From NCBI GenBank assembly GCA_963724065.1, contig CAVRTB010000005.1, positions 248,001 through 312,000 on the forward strand: a DNA stretch of 64,000 bases. Reading direction: 5' to 3'. The DNA is from DASRIA01 sp963724065 (GTDB lineage Bacteria; Actinomycetota; Thermoleophilia; Solirubrobacterales; JBBDJG01). Positions 1 through 7,610 of this stretch are shown piece by piece (position 1 is the first letter of the stretch; every line of letters begins with the position of its first letter). A model generated the notes under the pieces. It did no database searches and was not told the DNA's origin. It worked only from the letters and a program-made list of their open reading frames with translations. Position numbers and translations under genes: made by a program.

Positions 1-554
1 CGGCCGGGGGCGACGGAGTTGAGCAGGATCCCGTCCCGCGCAAGCTCGCGCGAGAGCGTCTTGAACGCGCCGACGGTCGCCAGCCGATGGCTGTTGGAGA
101 GCATCAGGCCGGGGATCGGCTCACCGGCTGCGGTCGACGTCACGTTCACGACGCGACCCCAACCCTGCCCGCGCATCGCGGGCACGACGGCATCCACGAG
201 GGCCAGCGGGGCCAGCACGAGGCTGCGATATGCAGCTTCCCACTGCTCGCGCGAGAACGACAGAGGCTCGCCGAGCGGAGGGCCGCCCGTGTTGGTCACG
301 AGGATCTCCACCGGGCCGAGGCGCTCGCGCACGTCGTCCACGAGCGCGGGCAGCTGATCGATCGCCTCGGTGTCCGCCGCGATCCCGATCGCGTTGCCGC
401 CGACCTCGGCGGCTGCGCGCTCGATGCGCTCCTGCGAGCGGCTCGACAACGCGACCTTGGCCCCCTCGCGCGCGAGCGCCGCCGCAACGGCGCGCCCGAT
501 CCCCTTGCTCGCGCCCATCACGAGCGCGACCCGGCCCTCGATGCCCAGGTTCAA
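1..554 (-). CDS. SDR-family oxidoreductase, C-terminus cut by window edge
   Basis: Short-chain dehydrogenase/reductase, about 184 residues visible; the C-terminus lies beyond the left edge. The NAD(P)-binding GASKGIG motif is at residues 14-20, NTGG at 88-91 and the catalytic-type serine in NVTST near 140. Where classical SDRs have YxxxK, this protein has S153-N-S-H-R157, a substitution also seen in a FabG-like subfamily, so activity by the usual Tyr/Lys mechanism is doubtful. The TTG start overlaps the TGA stop of the upstream cupin gene (TTGA), implying translational coupling. Substrate cannot be inferred. Confidence 0.8.
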   Translation of the reverse strand, partial: MNLGIEGRVALVMGASKGIGRAVAAALAREGAKVALSSRSQERIERAAAEVGGNAIGIAADTEAIDQLPALVDDVRERLGPVEILVTNTGGPPLGEPLSFSREQWEAAYRSLVLAPLALVDAVVPAMRGQGWGRVVNVTSTAAGEPIPGLMLSNSHRLATVGAFKTLSRELARDGILLNSVAPG

Positions 555-934
555 GAGCCGGCGGGCTTGGGCTTGGTGAAGTCCTGGACTTCGTAGGCCT
601 TGCCGGGCACCGCGCCGAGCGCGAGGAGTCGCGCCGGCTGCGCGCCCGTGCCGAGCTTGCGCTTCTCGCCGGGACCGACGCGCGCCCATACGCCGGGGGT
701 CAGCTCGTGGTCCTCTCCGCCGGCCGTCAGCGTGGCGGCGCCCTCGAGGACGGTGTAGACCTCCTCCTGGCCGTCATGCGAGTGGTCGTGCTCCGGGTAC
801 CTGTCGGCGCCCGGCGGCATGTCGAAGACCTGGATGCCGAAGGACTCGACCCCGAGCCCGTGCCGCACGAGGCGCATCGCGCCCCCGAACGCGGTGTCGA
901 AGTCCTCGAGGCGCTTCACGGTGACGTCTGCCAT
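551..934 (-). CDS. Small cupin-domain protein
   Basis: Single-domain cupin of 127 residues. The metal-binding motif 1 is visible as H49-x-H51 followed by E57/E58 and the G65 turn (HDHSHDGQEEVYTVLEG). These one-domain cupins bind a divalent metal and may be dioxygenases, isomerases or binding proteins; the substrate is not readable from sequence. It is the first gene of a two-gene operon with the SDR oxidoreductase, with stop and start overlapping. A TAGGGT box lies 8 nt upstream of the ATG, so its mRNA is probably leaderless. Confidence 0.85.
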   Translation of the reverse strand: MADVTVKRLEDFDTAFGGAMRLVRHGLGVESFGIQVFDMPPGADRYPEHDHSHDGQEEVYTVLEGAATLTAGGEDHELTPGVWARVGPGEKRKLGTGAQPARLLALGAVPGKAYEVQDFTKPKPAGS

Positions 935-942
935 ACCGCCGT

Positions 943-948
943 ACCCTA
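943..948 (-). promoter_or_regulatory. -10 box of leaderless cupin-SDR operon
   Basis: TAGGGT on the minus strand, 8 nt before the cupin ATG at 934. The spacing places the transcription start at or next to the start codon. Confidence 0.5.
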
Positions 949-977
949 CCGCGGCAGGGCGAGCGAGGACCTGCCTC

Positions 978-983
978 TACAAT
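978..983 (+). promoter_or_regulatory. -10 box of tRNA-Asp
   Basis: TACAAT ends 10 nt before the mature tRNA 5' end at 994. No convincing -35 hexamer is visible at 16-18 nt. Confidence 0.55.
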
Positions 984-993
984 GCCGTCTCTC

Positions 994-1067
<74 letters not shown>

Positions 1068-1088
1068 CCTCACTTCTCGCCGACTCGC

Positions 1089-1094
1089 TATCTT
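1089..1094 (+). promoter_or_regulatory. -10 box of leaderless phhB
   Basis: TATCTT ends 6 nt before the ATG at 1101. There is no Shine-Dalgarno in the intervening GGCGCC, so a leaderless transcript is likely. Confidence 0.5.
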
Positions 1095-1100
1095 GGCGCC

Positions 1101-1442
1101 ATGAGCGAACTCGCCTCGGAGCACTGCCAGGCCTGCGAGAAGGGCACTCCGCCGATCTCCGTCGAGGAGGCCGCCGGCCTCGGTGCGCAGGTGCCCGGCT
1201 GGCAGCGCGATGCCAACCGCACCCTGCGCCGTGAGTTCACCTTTCCCAACTTCCGCGATGCGTTCGGCTTCGTCGCGCGCGCGGCGCTCGTCGCCGAGGC
1301 GGAGGGCCATCACCCCGACATCGAGCTGGGCTGGGGCCGCGCCGCGTTTGCGCTCACGACGCATGCGGCGTCCGGGCTCACGCGCAGCGACTTCGTGATG
1401 GCGGCGAAGATCGACCGGCTCGCGAGCGAGGCGCCGGCGTGA
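1101..1442 (+). CDS. phhB: 4a-hydroxytetrahydrobiopterin dehydratase
   Basis: Pterin-4a-carbinolamine dehydratase of 113 residues, which dehydrates 4a-hydroxytetrahydropterin formed by aromatic amino acid hydroxylases. The family signature is clear: EGHHPD at 68-73 (catalytic His70-His71) and TTHAASGLTRSD around 86-97 with the third His at 88. An N-terminal extension holds a CxxC pair (C9, C12) of unknown role. No aromatic hydroxylase gene is nearby. The next gene starts inside its stop codon (GTGA). Confidence 0.92.
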   Translation: MSELASEHCQACEKGTPPISVEEAAGLGAQVPGWQRDANRTLRREFTFPNFRDAFGFVARAALVAEAEGHHPDIELGWGRAAFALTTHAASGLTRSDFVMAAKIDRLASEAPA

Positions 1443-1741
1443 GCCTCGAGGCCGAGATGCTCGCCCACATCAAGGCCGGGATCGAGCACCACAACGCGAG
1501 CTGCCCGATGCCCGCGCGCGCGATCCTGCTGAACGCCGGCAACTTCGAGCTGTTCGGCTGGGACGAGATATTCGGGCTGCCGGTCGAGCCGCGCGACGAC
1601 ATTCCGCCGAAGCGCTTCCGCGTCGATTGCCCCGGTTCCGCGTACGGGATCGAGGAGGAGGTCGCAGAGGCCGTCGGCGAGCCTCTCGGCGAGCCGATCC
1701 CGGTGATGCCGGGACGGCCCGACGAAGAGCGCACCTTCTAG
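1439..1741 (+). CDS. Conserved small hypothetical protein
   Basis: Protein of 100 residues with no family I recognise. It is acidic towards the C-terminus and has no signal peptide, membrane segment or cysteine cluster (a single Cys in NASCPMPARAI and one in RVDCPGS). The GTG start overlaps the phhB stop (GTGA), so the two genes are translationally coupled. Its stop overlaps the convergent hydrolase gene by 4 bp. The tight coupling and coding-like composition argue that it is real. Confidence 0.7.
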   Translation: MSLEAEMLAHIKAGIEHHNASCPMPARAILLNAGNFELFGWDEIFGLPVEPRDDIPPKRFRVDCPGSAYGIEEEVAEAVGEPLGEPIPVMPGRPDEERTF

Positions 1742-2547
1742 CGCATTCGTTCGACGCCGTCAGGCAACAGTCCATCGCCCTCGAGCTTCTCGAGGTGCGC
1801 CTCGAGGGTCAGCGCGGCGGGCAGGCGCAGCGCCGCGGGAGCGTCATCCCACACGTCGTCGAGCAACTCGTCGCGCGTGCGCAGCCCGCGCGCGAGGGCG
1901 TCGAGGAGGTTGCGCTCGCGGTCGCGGCGATGGGAGAGGTACTCGTCGAGCTTGGCCGCGGCGTCCCACACGACGGGCCCGTGTCCCGGGCACAGCGTGA
2001 CCAGACCGAGGCCCCGCAACCGCTCGAGCGAATCGAGATAGGCGGCCATCGAGCCGCTGCCCGGCGGGATGAAGACGCTGCCCTCGCCGAGCACCGTGTC
2101 GCCGCAGAACGCCAAGTCACCGTGCACGAGGGTTATGTGATCGGGCGAGTGACCCGGAGTCGCCACCACCCGGAACGGGCCGCACCGATCGCCGTCACGT
2201 AGCTTCACGTCCGGATCGAGGCCGGCGATCGACGGCTCCTCGAAGGCGCCCGCGGTAGTGGTGGCGGAACACGCCGCGACGGGCACTGCGAGGCGCTCGC
2301 GCAGCAGCGGCACGGACTCGGAGTGGTCGAGGTGCGCGTGCGTCAGCACGATGCCCTCGATCCCGCCGCGCTCCTCGACCGCGGCGGCGACGCGCTCGAC
2401 GTGACCGGGGTCGAGCGGGCCGGGGTCGATCAACCACGCCGGCGCGCCGGCGATCCACGTGTTCGTGCCCGAGAGCGTGAGCGGACCCGCGTTGGGTGCG
2501 CGCACGAGCGTGACGCCCTCGGGCGCCTGGTCTGTGATCCCGGCCAC
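1738..2547 (-). CDS. MBL-fold hydrolase, LACTB2-like
   Basis: Metallo-beta-lactamase-fold hydrolase of 269 residues. Metal ligands are visible as H70-A-H72-L-D74-H75, then H133 (PGHSPDH), D150 (FCGDTVLG) and H189 (CPGHG). The GTNTW motif near 28-31 and a C-terminal winged-helix-like tail (about 200-269) resemble the LACTB2 group, some of which are ribonucleases or thioesterases. The GTG start at 2547 is chosen because a GATACT box lies 7 nt upstream. It is divergent from a second MBL-fold gene, and their promoters lie side by side. Confidence 0.88.
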   Translation of the reverse strand: MAGITDQAPEGVTLVRAPNAGPLTLSGTNTWIAGAPAWLIDPGPLDPGHVERVAAAVEERGGIEGIVLTHAHLDHSESVPLLRERLAVPVAACSATTTAGAFEEPSIAGLDPDVKLRDGDRCGPFRVVATPGHSPDHITLVHGDLAFCGDTVLGEGSVFIPPGSGSMAAYLDSLERLRGLGLVTLCPGHGPVVWDAAAKLDEYLSHRRDRERNLLDALARGLRTRDELLDDVWDDAPAALRLPAALTLEAHLEKLEGDGLLPDGVERMR

Positions 2548-2554
2548 CCCGCGC

Positions 2555-2560
2555 AGTATC
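2555..2560 (-). promoter_or_regulatory. -10 box of leaderless MBL hydrolase (minus)
   Basis: GATACT on the minus strand, 7 nt before GTG 2547. Confidence 0.5.
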
Positions 2561-2569
2561 GGTGAAAGG

Positions 2570-2575
2570 TACGCT
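2570..2575 (+). promoter_or_regulatory. -10 box of leaderless MBL hydrolase (plus)
   Basis: TACGCT, 7 nt before GTG 2583. This spacing is the main reason for preferring 2583 over the upstream in-frame GTG at 2562. Confidence 0.45.
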
Positions 2576-2582
2576 CGCGGGC

Positions 2583-3611
2583 GTGAGCGACGGGCAGCGC
2601 AGGCGTGAGCTCGGCCGGGCGGACCGGGTGGTGCCGGGCATCTGGAGGTTGCGGTTGCCGCTGCCGTGGCCGGGCGTCCCACACGTGAACGCCTGGGCGC
2701 TGAGCGCGGGCGACGGCATCGTGCTCGTCGACACCGGGATCCACGAGCAGGGCGCGCTCGCGGAGCTCGAGCGCACGCTTGCCCAGATCGGCCGGCGGCT
2801 GGAGGATGTGAGGCTGCTCGTCTGCACGCACGCGCACTCCGATCACTACGGGCTCGCCGCCCCGATCGTCGAGCGCGCCGGGTGTGAGCTGTGGATGCAT
2901 CCTCGCCACGAGCACATGTCGCGCGCCGCGGCCGACCCCGAGCGCTCGCTCGAGCGACGTGTCGAGGTGGCACGCCAGAGCGGAGTCCCACTCGAGCCGT
3001 TGCGCCGCTGGGCGGAGGAACGCCGGCGCGACCTGGCGCCGAGCATCGCCGCGGTGGTCGAGCCACATCGCGAGCTGGTGCCCGGCGTCGAGGTCGAGAC
3101 CGACCACGGGACGTGGACGGTCCACTACACGCCCGGACACGCTCCCTCGCACGTCGTGCTCTTCCAGCGCGAGCACCGGCTGCTGCTGAGCGGGGACCAT
3201 CTGCTCGGCCGCGTGTCGGTGTACTTCGACTACGGGTGGACCCCCGACCCCGTCGGCGAGTTCCTCGACGGGCTCGACGCGGTGGAGAAGCTCGGAGCGC
3301 GCCTTTGCCTATCGGGGCATGGGCGCCCGTTCGGCGACATCCCGGCCCACATCGAGGCCAACCGCACCGAGATCCACGGCCGGCTCGATGCGATCGCCGA
3401 CGCGATCGCCGACGGGGAAGCGACTGCCTACGACCTCGTTGCGCGCGTCTTCGGTGAGGTCAACGGGATGATGATCAGCTGGGCGCTGACGATCATGCTG
3501 TGCTTCCTCGCCCACCTCGAGCGCGAGGGCCGGGTCGAGCGCGTCAGCTCGCCTGATGGGCGGGAGCCGGAGCGCTGGCGCTCGGCGGCTCCCACGGCCG
3601 TGCTGCCTTGA
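2583..3611 (+). CDS. MBL-fold metallo-hydrolase
   Basis: Second metallo-beta-lactamase-fold protein, 342 residues from GTG 2583 (349 from GTG 2562). The active-site motif is H83-A-H85-S-D87-H88, with later ligands H186 (PGHAPSH), D205 (SGDHLLG) and a terminal SGHG. A helical C-terminal region of about 90 residues follows the fold, as in glyoxalase II-like or LACTB2-like proteins. The substrate is unknown. Its 3' end overlaps the convergent metF gene by 68 bp. Confidence 0.87.
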   Translation: MSDGQRRRELGRADRVVPGIWRLRLPLPWPGVPHVNAWALSAGDGIVLVDTGIHEQGALAELERTLAQIGRRLEDVRLLVCTHAHSDHYGLAAPIVERAGCELWMHPRHEHMSRAAADPERSLERRVEVARQSGVPLEPLRRWAEERRRDLAPSIAAVVEPHRELVPGVEVETDHGTWTVHYTPGHAPSHVVLFQREHRLLLSGDHLLGRVSVYFDYGWTPDPVGEFLDGLDAVEKLGARLCLSGHGRPFGDIPAHIEANRTEIHGRLDAIADAIADGEATAYDLVARVFGEVNGMMISWALTIMLCFLAHLEREGRVERVSSPDGREPERWRSAAPTAVLP

Positions 3612-4470
3612 GCGCGGAAAGGATCGCGCGCGTCGCCGGAGACCGGTTGAGCGTGTAGAAGTGGATTCCGGGCGCGCCCCGGGCGAGCAGGTCCGCGCAC
3701 TGAAGGGTCGCGTAGGCGACGCCGAGCTCGGCCACCGCCTCCTCGCCCTCCTCGTTGCGCGCCTCGAGCTGCTCGTACAGAGCGGGCGGGATCTTCGCGC
3801 CGCACATGCTCGTGAAGCGCTTGATCTGCTCGAAGTTGTTGATCGGCATGATGCCCGCGATGATCGGCACGTCGATGCCGCTCGCGCGGGCGCGATCGAC
3901 GAACTCGAAGTAGTCGGCGTTGTCGAAGAACAGCTGCGTGATCAGGAAGCTCGTGCCGGCGCCGACCTTGAATTGCAGGTTCGCCAGGTCCGTGTCCGCG
4001 TCGGACGCGTCGGGGTGGGTCTCCGGGTAGCACGCGCCGGCGACGCAGAGGTCGTAGGACTCCGCGATCAGCTCGGCAAGCTCGGACCCATAGGAGAGCC
4101 CGCCCGGGGCCGCCCTGAACTCCGTCTCGCCCTTCGGCGGGTCGCCGCGCAGCGCGATGATGTTCTCGACGCCGGCGTCGCGCATCTCACCGAGAACCTC
4201 GTGCAGCTCCTCGCGGGTGTGGCCGACGCACGTGAAGTGCGCCATCGCCTCGATCCCCAGCTCGTTCTTGATGCGCTTGACGATGTCGACGGTGAGCGCC
4301 CGCGTGCCACCGCCGGCGCCGTAGGTGACCGACACGTAGGTCGGGTCGAGGTCGCGGAGCGTCTTGACCGTCTTGAACAGGTTCTCCTCGCCCTCCGCAG
4401 TCTTCGGTGGGAAGAACTCGAAGGAGAAGCTCGGCTCCGGTCTCGATCTGAGGATCTCGTCGATGCGCAT
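3544..4470 (-). CDS. metF: 5,10-methylenetetrahydrofolate reductase
   Basis: FAD-dependent MTHFR of 308 residues, the usual bacterial length. It reduces 5,10-methylene-THF to 5-methyl-THF for methionine synthesis. The N-terminal SFEFFPPK (15-22) carries the catalytic Glu18, and YGAGGGTR, ALRGDPPKGE and FLITQLFFDN are family hallmarks. The last 30 residues are an Ala/Pro-rich tail. The ATG lies 9 nt after a TAACAT box with no Shine-Dalgarno, so the mRNA is probably nearly leaderless. The 3' end overlaps the convergent MBL gene. Confidence 0.95.
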   Translation of the reverse strand: MRIDEILRSRPEPSFSFEFFPPKTAEGEENLFKTVKTLRDLDPTYVSVTYGAGGGTRALTVDIVKRIKNELGIEAMAHFTCVGHTREELHEVLGEMRDAGVENIIALRGDPPKGETEFRAAPGGLSYGSELAELIAESYDLCVAGACYPETHPDASDADTDLANLQFKVGAGTSFLITQLFFDNADYFEFVDRARASGIDVPIIAGIMPINNFEQIKRFTSMCGAKIPPALYEQLEARNEEGEEAVAELGVAYATLQCADLLARGAPGIHFYTLNRSPATRAILSALKAARPWEPPSASAPAPAHQAS

Positions 4471-4479
4471 GCGGTAGAA

Positions 4480-4485
4480 ATGTTA
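4480..4485 (-). promoter_or_regulatory. -10 box of metF
   Basis: TAACAT on the minus strand, 9 nt upstream of the metF ATG. No good -35 hexamer is seen; that position is occupied by the palindrome at 4502-4513. Confidence 0.5.
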
Positions 4486-4501
4486 GAGGTGGCCCGCGCC
4501 T

Positions 4502-4513
4502 GGACAGTTGTCC
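4502..4513. promoter_or_regulatory. Palindrome at metF promoter, candidate operator
   Basis: The sequence GGACAGTTGTCC is a perfect inverted repeat (GGACA, 2-nt spacer, TGTCC) covering the expected -35 region of metF. It could bind a dimeric regulator; no regulator is identified. Confidence 0.35.
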
Positions 4514-4584
4514 GAGTTTCAGGTCCCAAATCTTGTCTCGGCCCGCGGGTGCGACGACACAGGGTGAGACGGAAACGGAGTTCC

Positions 4585-4693
4585 GGTCCTCGCCCGGATT
4601 GGAACGAGGACCTTCTCGAGAGGCTCGCACCTCTCTGAGGAGCGGCACGGACGCAAGGCGGGGTCGGCCCTATTAAGCCGGCCCCGTCGCCTT
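4585..4693. other. Hairpin-rich intergenic region with terminator-like stem
   Basis: Three stems lie in the 224-bp gap between metF and the next gene. They are GGTCCTCG/CGAGGACC (4585-4592 with 4605-4612), GAGAGG/CCTCTC (4618-4623 with 4630-4635) and a long GC-rich stem at 4655-4693. The last begins directly after the stop of the hypothetical gene at 4695 and probably terminates it, although no U-tract follows on either strand. The first two stems have no assigned role. A structured RNA or the metF leader is possible, but I recognise no known riboswitch core. Confidence 0.4.
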
Positions 4694-4694
4694 T

Positions 4695-5159
4695 CTAGTC
4701 GAAGTCGAAGTCCTTTGGCGGGCGCTGCTCGAACCAGAGTCGATCGTGCTCAGGCGTCTCCTCGAGGAACTCCGGCGTCTCCTCGAGCACGTCCTCCTCG
4801 GCCGTGTCCTGGTCCCGGGTGGGCCGCTGGTCGCGGACCGTGAGGCCGGGATCGAGCGCCTCGGCGGAAGGGACTTCGTCCGGCTCGAAGATCTCGCCGG
4901 CGGGCCTACCGGGCGCGTCCCACTGCGCCCCGTGAGGCTGGCCGTTCGGCGCGGGCTCTGCCGCTGACAGGTCGTGGTCGGCGAACTGGTCGCCCTCGCC
5001 GGCGGGCGCGGGCGGGGACGAGGCGTCGGGCTCAGCCGGGGCCGGCCGGGAGCCCTTGCCGAAGGCCTCGCTCTCTTGCTCCTTGATCTCGTCGTCGGAA
5101 GCGCCGAGCCGCTTCTTCAGCTCAAGATGCTCGCGGATGGCGTCGTCGAGGGATCCCAT
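4695..5159 (-). CDS. Acidic low-complexity hypothetical protein
   Basis: Protein of 154 residues starting MGSLDDAIREHLELKKRLGA. A short charged helical N-terminus (1-40) is followed by a disordered Pro/Ala/Asp/Glu-rich region ending in DFDFD. Small proteins with this kind of N-terminus occur in actinobacteria without assigned function. The ATG at 5159 is preferred over an upstream in-frame start at 5201 because the conserved-looking part begins there. It is transcribed away from the tRNA-Ala gene. Confidence 0.7.
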   Translation of the reverse strand: MGSLDDAIREHLELKKRLGASDDEIKEQESEAFGKGSRPAPAEPDASSPPAPAGEGDQFADHDLSAAEPAPNGQPHGAQWDAPGRPAGEIFEPDEVPSAEALDPGLTVRDQRPTRDQDTAEEDVLEETPEFLEETPEHDRLWFEQRPPKDFDFD

Positions 5160-5246
5160 CGCCCAGGTACCTTTGCAAAAGTCGCCGACGCGTGCGGACA
5201 TGCAGGGGCTCGGTCAGGCCCCGCCAACCTGCCGAGCGGCCGAATC

Positions 5247-5252
5247 TATACT
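5247..5252 (+). promoter_or_regulatory. -10 box of tRNA-Ala
   Basis: TATACT ends 10 nt before the mature tRNA-Ala 5' end at 5263, matching the arrangement at tRNA-Asp. Confidence 0.6.
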
Positions 5253-5262
5253 TGACCCTCAC

Positions 5263-5337
<75 letters not shown>

Positions 5338-5400
5338 GAACCGGAACCCTTGCTGCGGCGGGGGTTCTGTCGTTGAGGCCGCTAAACGCCTCACGGGCCG

Positions 5401-5424
5401 GGGTACTAGGTGGGGTACTAAAGT
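5401..5424. repeat. Internal 24-bp repeat, left copy (arm-site-like)
   Basis: Contains GGGTACTA twice, 14 bp apart, ending in AAAGT. It matches 7446-7469 at 22 of 24 positions in the same orientation. The position just inside each att-like repeat suggests integrase or excisionase arm sites. Confidence 0.6.
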
Positions 5425-5444
5425 TTCGGCGCCGCGCCAAAACG

Positions 5445-7023
5445 CTACGGAACGAACAACCCCTGAGTCATGAACAGCGAGTTGTCGCCCTCCGTGTCGG
5501 CGTCCTCGTCGGGGCCGCCGTCGTGGACGCGCAGCTTGTCGAGTGCCCAGATCGCGCGGTGGGTGTCCTCGACCGCGAGCGGGACCACGGCGTTCACGGA
5601 CGTGAGCGTGTCGCAGGTGGAGGCGTCGATGCTCGACGAGGGTGTCGGGGCGCAGGGCACCGTGAAGGCGAAGGGGAAGTCCATCGTGGTGGAGTGCGGC
5701 GCCGCGCCCGGTGGGTCGCGGTCCGTGCGGCGCACGCTCAGCGCGGTGCGCAGCTCTCCCGTGTACTCGGAGAGGTCGGAGGCGCGCATCACGTTCGTGA
5801 GGTTGAAGCGGATCGTGACGTCGGAGTCATCGGGTGGGCCGGGCACGCCGAACTGCACTGCCAGCCGCACGAAGCCGCTCGAGCGTGAGAACGCGGGGCT
5901 GCCGTCGCCCACGCCGACCGTGAGGTGGGTCGAGCCCGGCTGCACGGGGTTGCAGGAGCGGAAAGGCCAGTGGCGGGCCGTGCTGTGCGGTTCGGGGCGG
6001 TGCAGGGCTTCGCGGCCGGGCACGAGCGGGACGCGGAAGGGGGTTGCGCTCTTGGGGCGCGGCGTGGGGGCCCACGGTCTCTACGGGTAGGGGTTGCCAG
6101 GAGAGCCCCGCGTACGCCGACGACTGCAGGGTGGTCGGGTTGCTCCCATCGGCGTTCGCGACCTCGATCGAACCTTTTGCCCAAGCGATCCTCTGCCCGT
6201 CGGGAGACCACGAATGCCCCGCGAACTGGCCGCCCCAGTGGGGATAAAAGTCGGTTTGGCCCCCGTACGCGATCACGGAAGTCTGACCCGTCGGCAGATG
6301 CAGGGAGCGCAACTCCTGGTAGTCGTCACCCTCGCTCCAGTCGAGCTGATCCCAGACGTAGGCGATCCTCGTCCCGTCGGGCGACCAGTCCGGTGCATAT
6401 AGGTGGCAGACAAACGGCCCCTCGCAACCGTCCTGGTTGGTGAGGACCGTCTCATTGGAGCCGTCAACGTCCATCACGTGGATGTCCGTATAGCCGCCGC
6501 CGGGGACGGGATACGGCTCCTTACGCGCGAACGCAATCCTGGTGCCGTCCGGCGACCAGGCCGGGGTGGAGTCGGCATTCGAGTTCTGCGTCAGATTGAC
6601 CGGGTTGCTCCCGTCGGCGTCCATCACCCAGATCTCCGAGTCCCCGTCGCGCCCGCTCTGAAACGCGATCTTAGTACCGTCCGGCGACCAGGCCGGGCCG
6701 GAGTCGGCCGCTGGATCGTTCGTGAGTCGCACCGGGTTCGAGCCGTTCGCGTCCATGACGTAGACCTCCATGGCTCCGCCGTCGCGCGGTGTGGCAAACG
6801 CGATGCGCTGGCCGTCCGGCGACCAGGCCACGTCCCGGTCGTAGGCCGCATCGTTCGTGAGTTGCTGGAGACCGGTGTCGTCGGGGTTCACTGTGTAGAC
6901 GTCGAAGGCCGCCAGGGCGAGCTTGCCGTTTTCACCCGGGAACGCGGCCTGCGCTGGCGAGCAGAGAAATGCAACGCCCAGCACGATCAGACTGGACACG
7001 ACTATCACCGAGCGGCCCCACAT
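5445..7023 (-). pseudogene. Frameshifted TolB-like PD40 beta-propeller secreted protein
   Basis: The N-terminal part is intact: a signal peptide (first 26 residues, ending SPAQA) and then several PD40/TolB-type repeats with AWSPDG and IAF motifs. A C-terminal domain ending SLFMTQGLFVP is in another reading frame. Around 5940-6090 the expected family sequence switches frame about four times: a run of five G at 6066-6070, then near VPLVP, PNRT and LAFP. Each is consistent with a single-base insertion. Clustered shifts suggest decay within the tRNA-flanked element; sequencing error is the alternative. The C-terminal pattern is judged from remembered relatives. Confidence 0.7.
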
Positions 7024-7060
7024 GGCTTCCCTCCCGTGGCTTGGTGCTAGCTTAGCGCTG

Positions 7061-7423
7061 TCAGAACCACCCGAGTAGCTGCACCGGCTCGGGCTGCACC
7101 TGCGCCCCGACCTCGCCGTAGAAGAGGAAGTTGGCGGTCATGCGCCGCCTACACCAGCCTTGCGCATTTGCTGCACCGCACGTCGCCGTCCTCATCGCGG
7201 TAACGACCTGCGCCCTCGCACTCCGCTCGGGCTCGTCAGGCGCGAACCGCTCGGGCGCGAGCGCGCTGGTCGCGGCGAACGTGACGGTCAGCCGCGGCGG
7301 CCTGTGGTGCGGGCGCAGCGGCGACGGAGAGCTGGGCGCGATGGCCACGGCGGACGTGTTGCTCACCGATGCGGTGTTCGACCCGCCGCCGCCCATCGAC
7401 CCGCCGTCGTCGCATCCCGACAC
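7061..7423 (-). CDS. Doubtful small reading frame in the island
   Basis: Open frame of 120 codons starting MSGCDDGGSMGGGG, with Gly/Ser/Ala-rich composition. I see no recognisable domain. An overlapping frame at 7149-7223 encodes a zinc-ribbon-like C-terminus (see separate entry), which makes this frame suspect. It may be a fossil of an element gene or non-coding. Confidence 0.2.
   Translation of the reverse strand: MSGCDDGGSMGGGGSNTASVSNTSAVAIAPSSPSPLRPHHRPPRLTVTFAATSALAPERFAPDEPERSARAQVVTAMRTATCGAANAQGWCRRRMTANFLFYGEVGAQVQPEPVQLLGWF
7149..7223 (-). pseudogene. Zinc-ribbon-like gene fragment
   Basis: Twenty-four codons ending in a stop read ECEGAGRYRDEDGDVRCSKC plus four more residues. The C-x(2)-C knuckle and DEDGDVRC are typical of the second half of a small zinc ribbon. 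An in-frame stop lies just upstream, so the first half is missing. It is interpreted as a relic of a small element-encoded protein. Confidence 0.3.
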
Positions 7424-7445
7424 CGTGATGTGACAGGGCGCGCCA

Positions 7446-7469
7446 GGGTACTAGCCGGGGTACTAAAGT
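7446..7469. repeat. Internal 24-bp repeat, right copy (arm-site-like)
   Basis: Matches 5401-5424 except at two positions and again holds two GGGTACTA motifs. It lies 78 bp inside the right att-like repeat. Confidence 0.6.
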
Positions 7470-7547
7470 GAGCGAACCTGAGCGAACGGTGCGCACCTGA
7501 CCTCGCTCTACCAAGCGGTGCGAGCAGTAGCGGCCAAGCGTGGCTAC

Positions 7548-7592
<45 letters not shown>

Positions 7593-7610
7593 CACAAGGG
7601 GTCGTCCCCG

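Larger units (their letters stand above)
5338..7547. mobile_element. tRNA-Ala-flanked element lacking an integrase
   Basis: The DNA between the two 45-bp copies of the tRNA-Ala 3' end. Both ends carry a near-identical 24-bp internal repeat with two GGGTACTA motifs. The interior has one frameshifted beta-propeller gene and small open frames of doubtful reality. No integrase, relaxase, replication or phage gene is present, so the element is probably a decayed remnant or one mobilised in trans. The boundaries follow from the repeats; the mobile history is an inference. Confidence 0.7.

Noticed and set aside
4555..4690. c-di-GMP or SAH riboswitch resemblance (ACAGGGTGA, GGACGCAAGGCGG, GAGGAGCG) on the plus strand
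   Set aside because: The fragments are in the wrong spacing or order and no plus-strand gene follows.
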